Source: Pricia mediterranea
GTDB taxonomy: Bacteria > Bacteroidota > Bacteroidia > Flavobacteriales > Flavobacteriaceae
Reading direction: 5' to 3'
NCBI RefSeq assembly: GCF_032248455.1
Contig: NZ_JAVTTP010000001.1
Coordinates: 310,001 to 374,000, forward strand
DNA length: 64,000 nucleotides
The position numbers and the translations under genes were made by a program. Below are positions 63,101 through 64,000 of this stretch, piece by piece. Positions within the stretch are counted from its first letter, which is position 1. Each line of letters begins with the position of its first letter. Below the pieces are notes generated by a model, which worked only from the letters and a program-made list of their open reading frames with translations, was not told where the DNA came from and did no database searches.

Positions 63101-64000
63101 AAATTTCAACATTCTGTATGTAGATGACGAAGAAAACAACCTCATCTCCTTCCGGGCGGCCCTACGACGCCACTTCACCATTTTTACAGCCTTGAGCGGG
63201 GAGGAAGGCATGGAAATCGTCAAACAGAATGACATTCACGTCATCGTTACCGACCAGCGCATGCCGGGCATGACGGGGGTGCAGTTTTTACAGCGTCTGC
63301 CCGACGAACCCGACAGCATTCGGATGATACTGACCGGCTTCAGCGATATCGAGGCCATTATTGAGGCCATCAACACGGGAAGGGTGTACCGCTACATTAC
63401 CAAGCCCTGGGACAAAGATGAACTCAAGATAACCATTGACAACGCCTTGGAGGCCGTTAACCTCAGACGGCACAACAAGCACCTGATAAAAGAGCTTAAG
63501 GACCATAATGACAAACTAGAGGAAACAGTAGCGCAACGCACCCTGGAAATCGAAAAAAAGTCGCTGCAGCTCCAATCCGAAATCGAAAAATCGGATAAAT
63601 TACTGCTAAATATTTTACCTGAGGAAATTGCCGGCGAACTCAAACGATTCGGTAAATCCTACGCCCGTAAATACGAGCAAGTAAGCGTATTATTTTCAGA
63701 CATAAAGGGGTTTACCACCATTGCCGAAGTTATGGAGCCCGACGAATTAATCGCACAGTTGGACGATAGTTTTCGCGGCTTCGACCGAATCATCGAAAAA
63801 TATGGTATTGAAAAGATTAAAACGATCGGCGATAGCTACATGTGCGTTAGCGGCCTCCCCACCCCGGTTGAAAACCATGCCCAAGTTCTAATCAAAGTGG
63901 CCTTGGACATGCAGGAATTCATGCGAGGTTTCAATACCACGAAAAGAATCCAGAACCTGCCCGAATTTCAAATCAGGATCGGGGTGCACACCGGCCCTGT
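63084..64000 (+). CDS. Response regulator with class III adenylate/guanylate cyclase output, 3' end outside window
   Basis: 305 codons seen, truncated by the window edge. Start ATG 63084 (MELNRKNFNILYVDDEENN). Receiver domain about 8-120 with phospho-Asp in VTDQRMPGMTG, Thr in LTGFSD and Lys in ITKPWDKDE. A coiled-coil linker (about 125-175) precedes the cyclase domain: VLFSDIKGFTTI with the first metal Asp, and IEKIKTIGDSYMCVSGLP with the substrate-selecting Lys and second metal Asp. So it makes cAMP (Lys favours ATP), controlled by phosphorylation from the kinase encoded upstream. Confidence 0.92.
   Translation, partial: MELNRKNFNILYVDDEENNLISFRAALRRHFTIFTALSGEEGMEIVKQNDIHVIVTDQRMPGMTGVQFLQRLPDEPDSIRMILTGFSDIEAIIEAINTGRVYRYITKPWDKDELKITIDNALEAVNLRRHNKHLIKELKDHNDKLEETVAQRTLEIEKKSLQLQSEIEKSDKLLLNILPEEIAGELKRFGKSYARKYEQVSVLFSDIKGFTTIAEVMEPDELIAQLDDSFRGFDRIIEKYGIEKIKTIGDSYMCVSGLPTPVENHAQVLIKVALDMQEFMRGFNTTKRIQNLPEFQIRIGVHTGP

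Noticed and set aside
1-64000. CRISPR arrays, insertion sequences, prophage genes
   Set aside because: None seen: the only regular repeats are short intergenic words without spacers, and no transposase or integrase frame is recognisable.

Overview
The window looks like a chromosomal segment of a marine Flavobacteriaceae member (Bacteroidota). The evidence is indirect but consistent: a SusC-type TonB receptor with a carboxypeptidase-like N-terminal domain, a DUF3822-rsmD pair, MiaE and PPK1/SixA, a DnaX of the short-linker-to-ATPase type without zinc cysteines, LytTR signalling, very weak Shine-Dalgarno signals, and several TAnnTTTG (-7) promoter elements. No tRNA, rRNA operon, CRISPR array, intact insertion sequence or phage was seen.

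Layout. 1-6697 (minus): most of a giant secreted adhesin-like protein built from duplicated malectin/cadherin/BACON-like blocks; its C-terminus lies outside the window. 7348-9905 (minus): kdsB-HAD-kdnB, lipid A inner-core sugar (Kdo/8-amino-Kdo) genes. 10186-15175: DUF4126 protein, RecD-like helicase, a conserved membrane-anchored protein, DUF3822, rsmD, and the RNase P RNA gene. 15503-17893: dnaX with a very long charged linker. 18044-25192 (minus): a complete ebo operon (eboA-eboF) plus a TMEM220-like protein. 25438-32477: housekeeping genes (miaE, ppk1, sixA-like, pdxH, rnz, a STAS-like partner, pyrB, pyrR).

32607-48003 is the most unusual part: a divergent nonribosomal peptide cluster. 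Rightward there is a stand-alone adenylation enzyme, a carrier protein, and a C-A-T NRPS whose adenylation domain is interrupted between core motifs A8 and A9 by a complete PP-loop ATP-pyrophosphatase domain resembling N-acetyl-sugar amidotransferases. Leftward there is a C-A-T-TE NRPS, whose thioesterase carries Cys instead of Ser at the nucleophile position, with a 4'-phosphopantetheinyl transferase. The assembly line is flanked by a HupE/UreJ-type metal permease, a His-rich exported protein and a TonB-dependent receptor. I infer a tripeptide-like metallophore whose backbone or side chain is modified (amide, thioamide or amidine) on the assembly line. This is the strongest candidate for an undescribed system.

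48297-52304: RhlE-type RNA helicase and a TPR histidine kinase / LytTR regulator pair. 52517-60570 (plus): a second accessory cluster made of several NTF2/SnoaL-like proteins, a NIPSNAP-like secreted protein, a hotdog thioesterase, a 2-oxo-acid decarboxylase and a flavin amine oxidase. It contains two gene remnants (a duplicated gene tail and a 5'-truncated RidA). 60822-64000: FIST sensor, soluble histidine kinase, and a REC-adenylate cyclase cut by the window edge.
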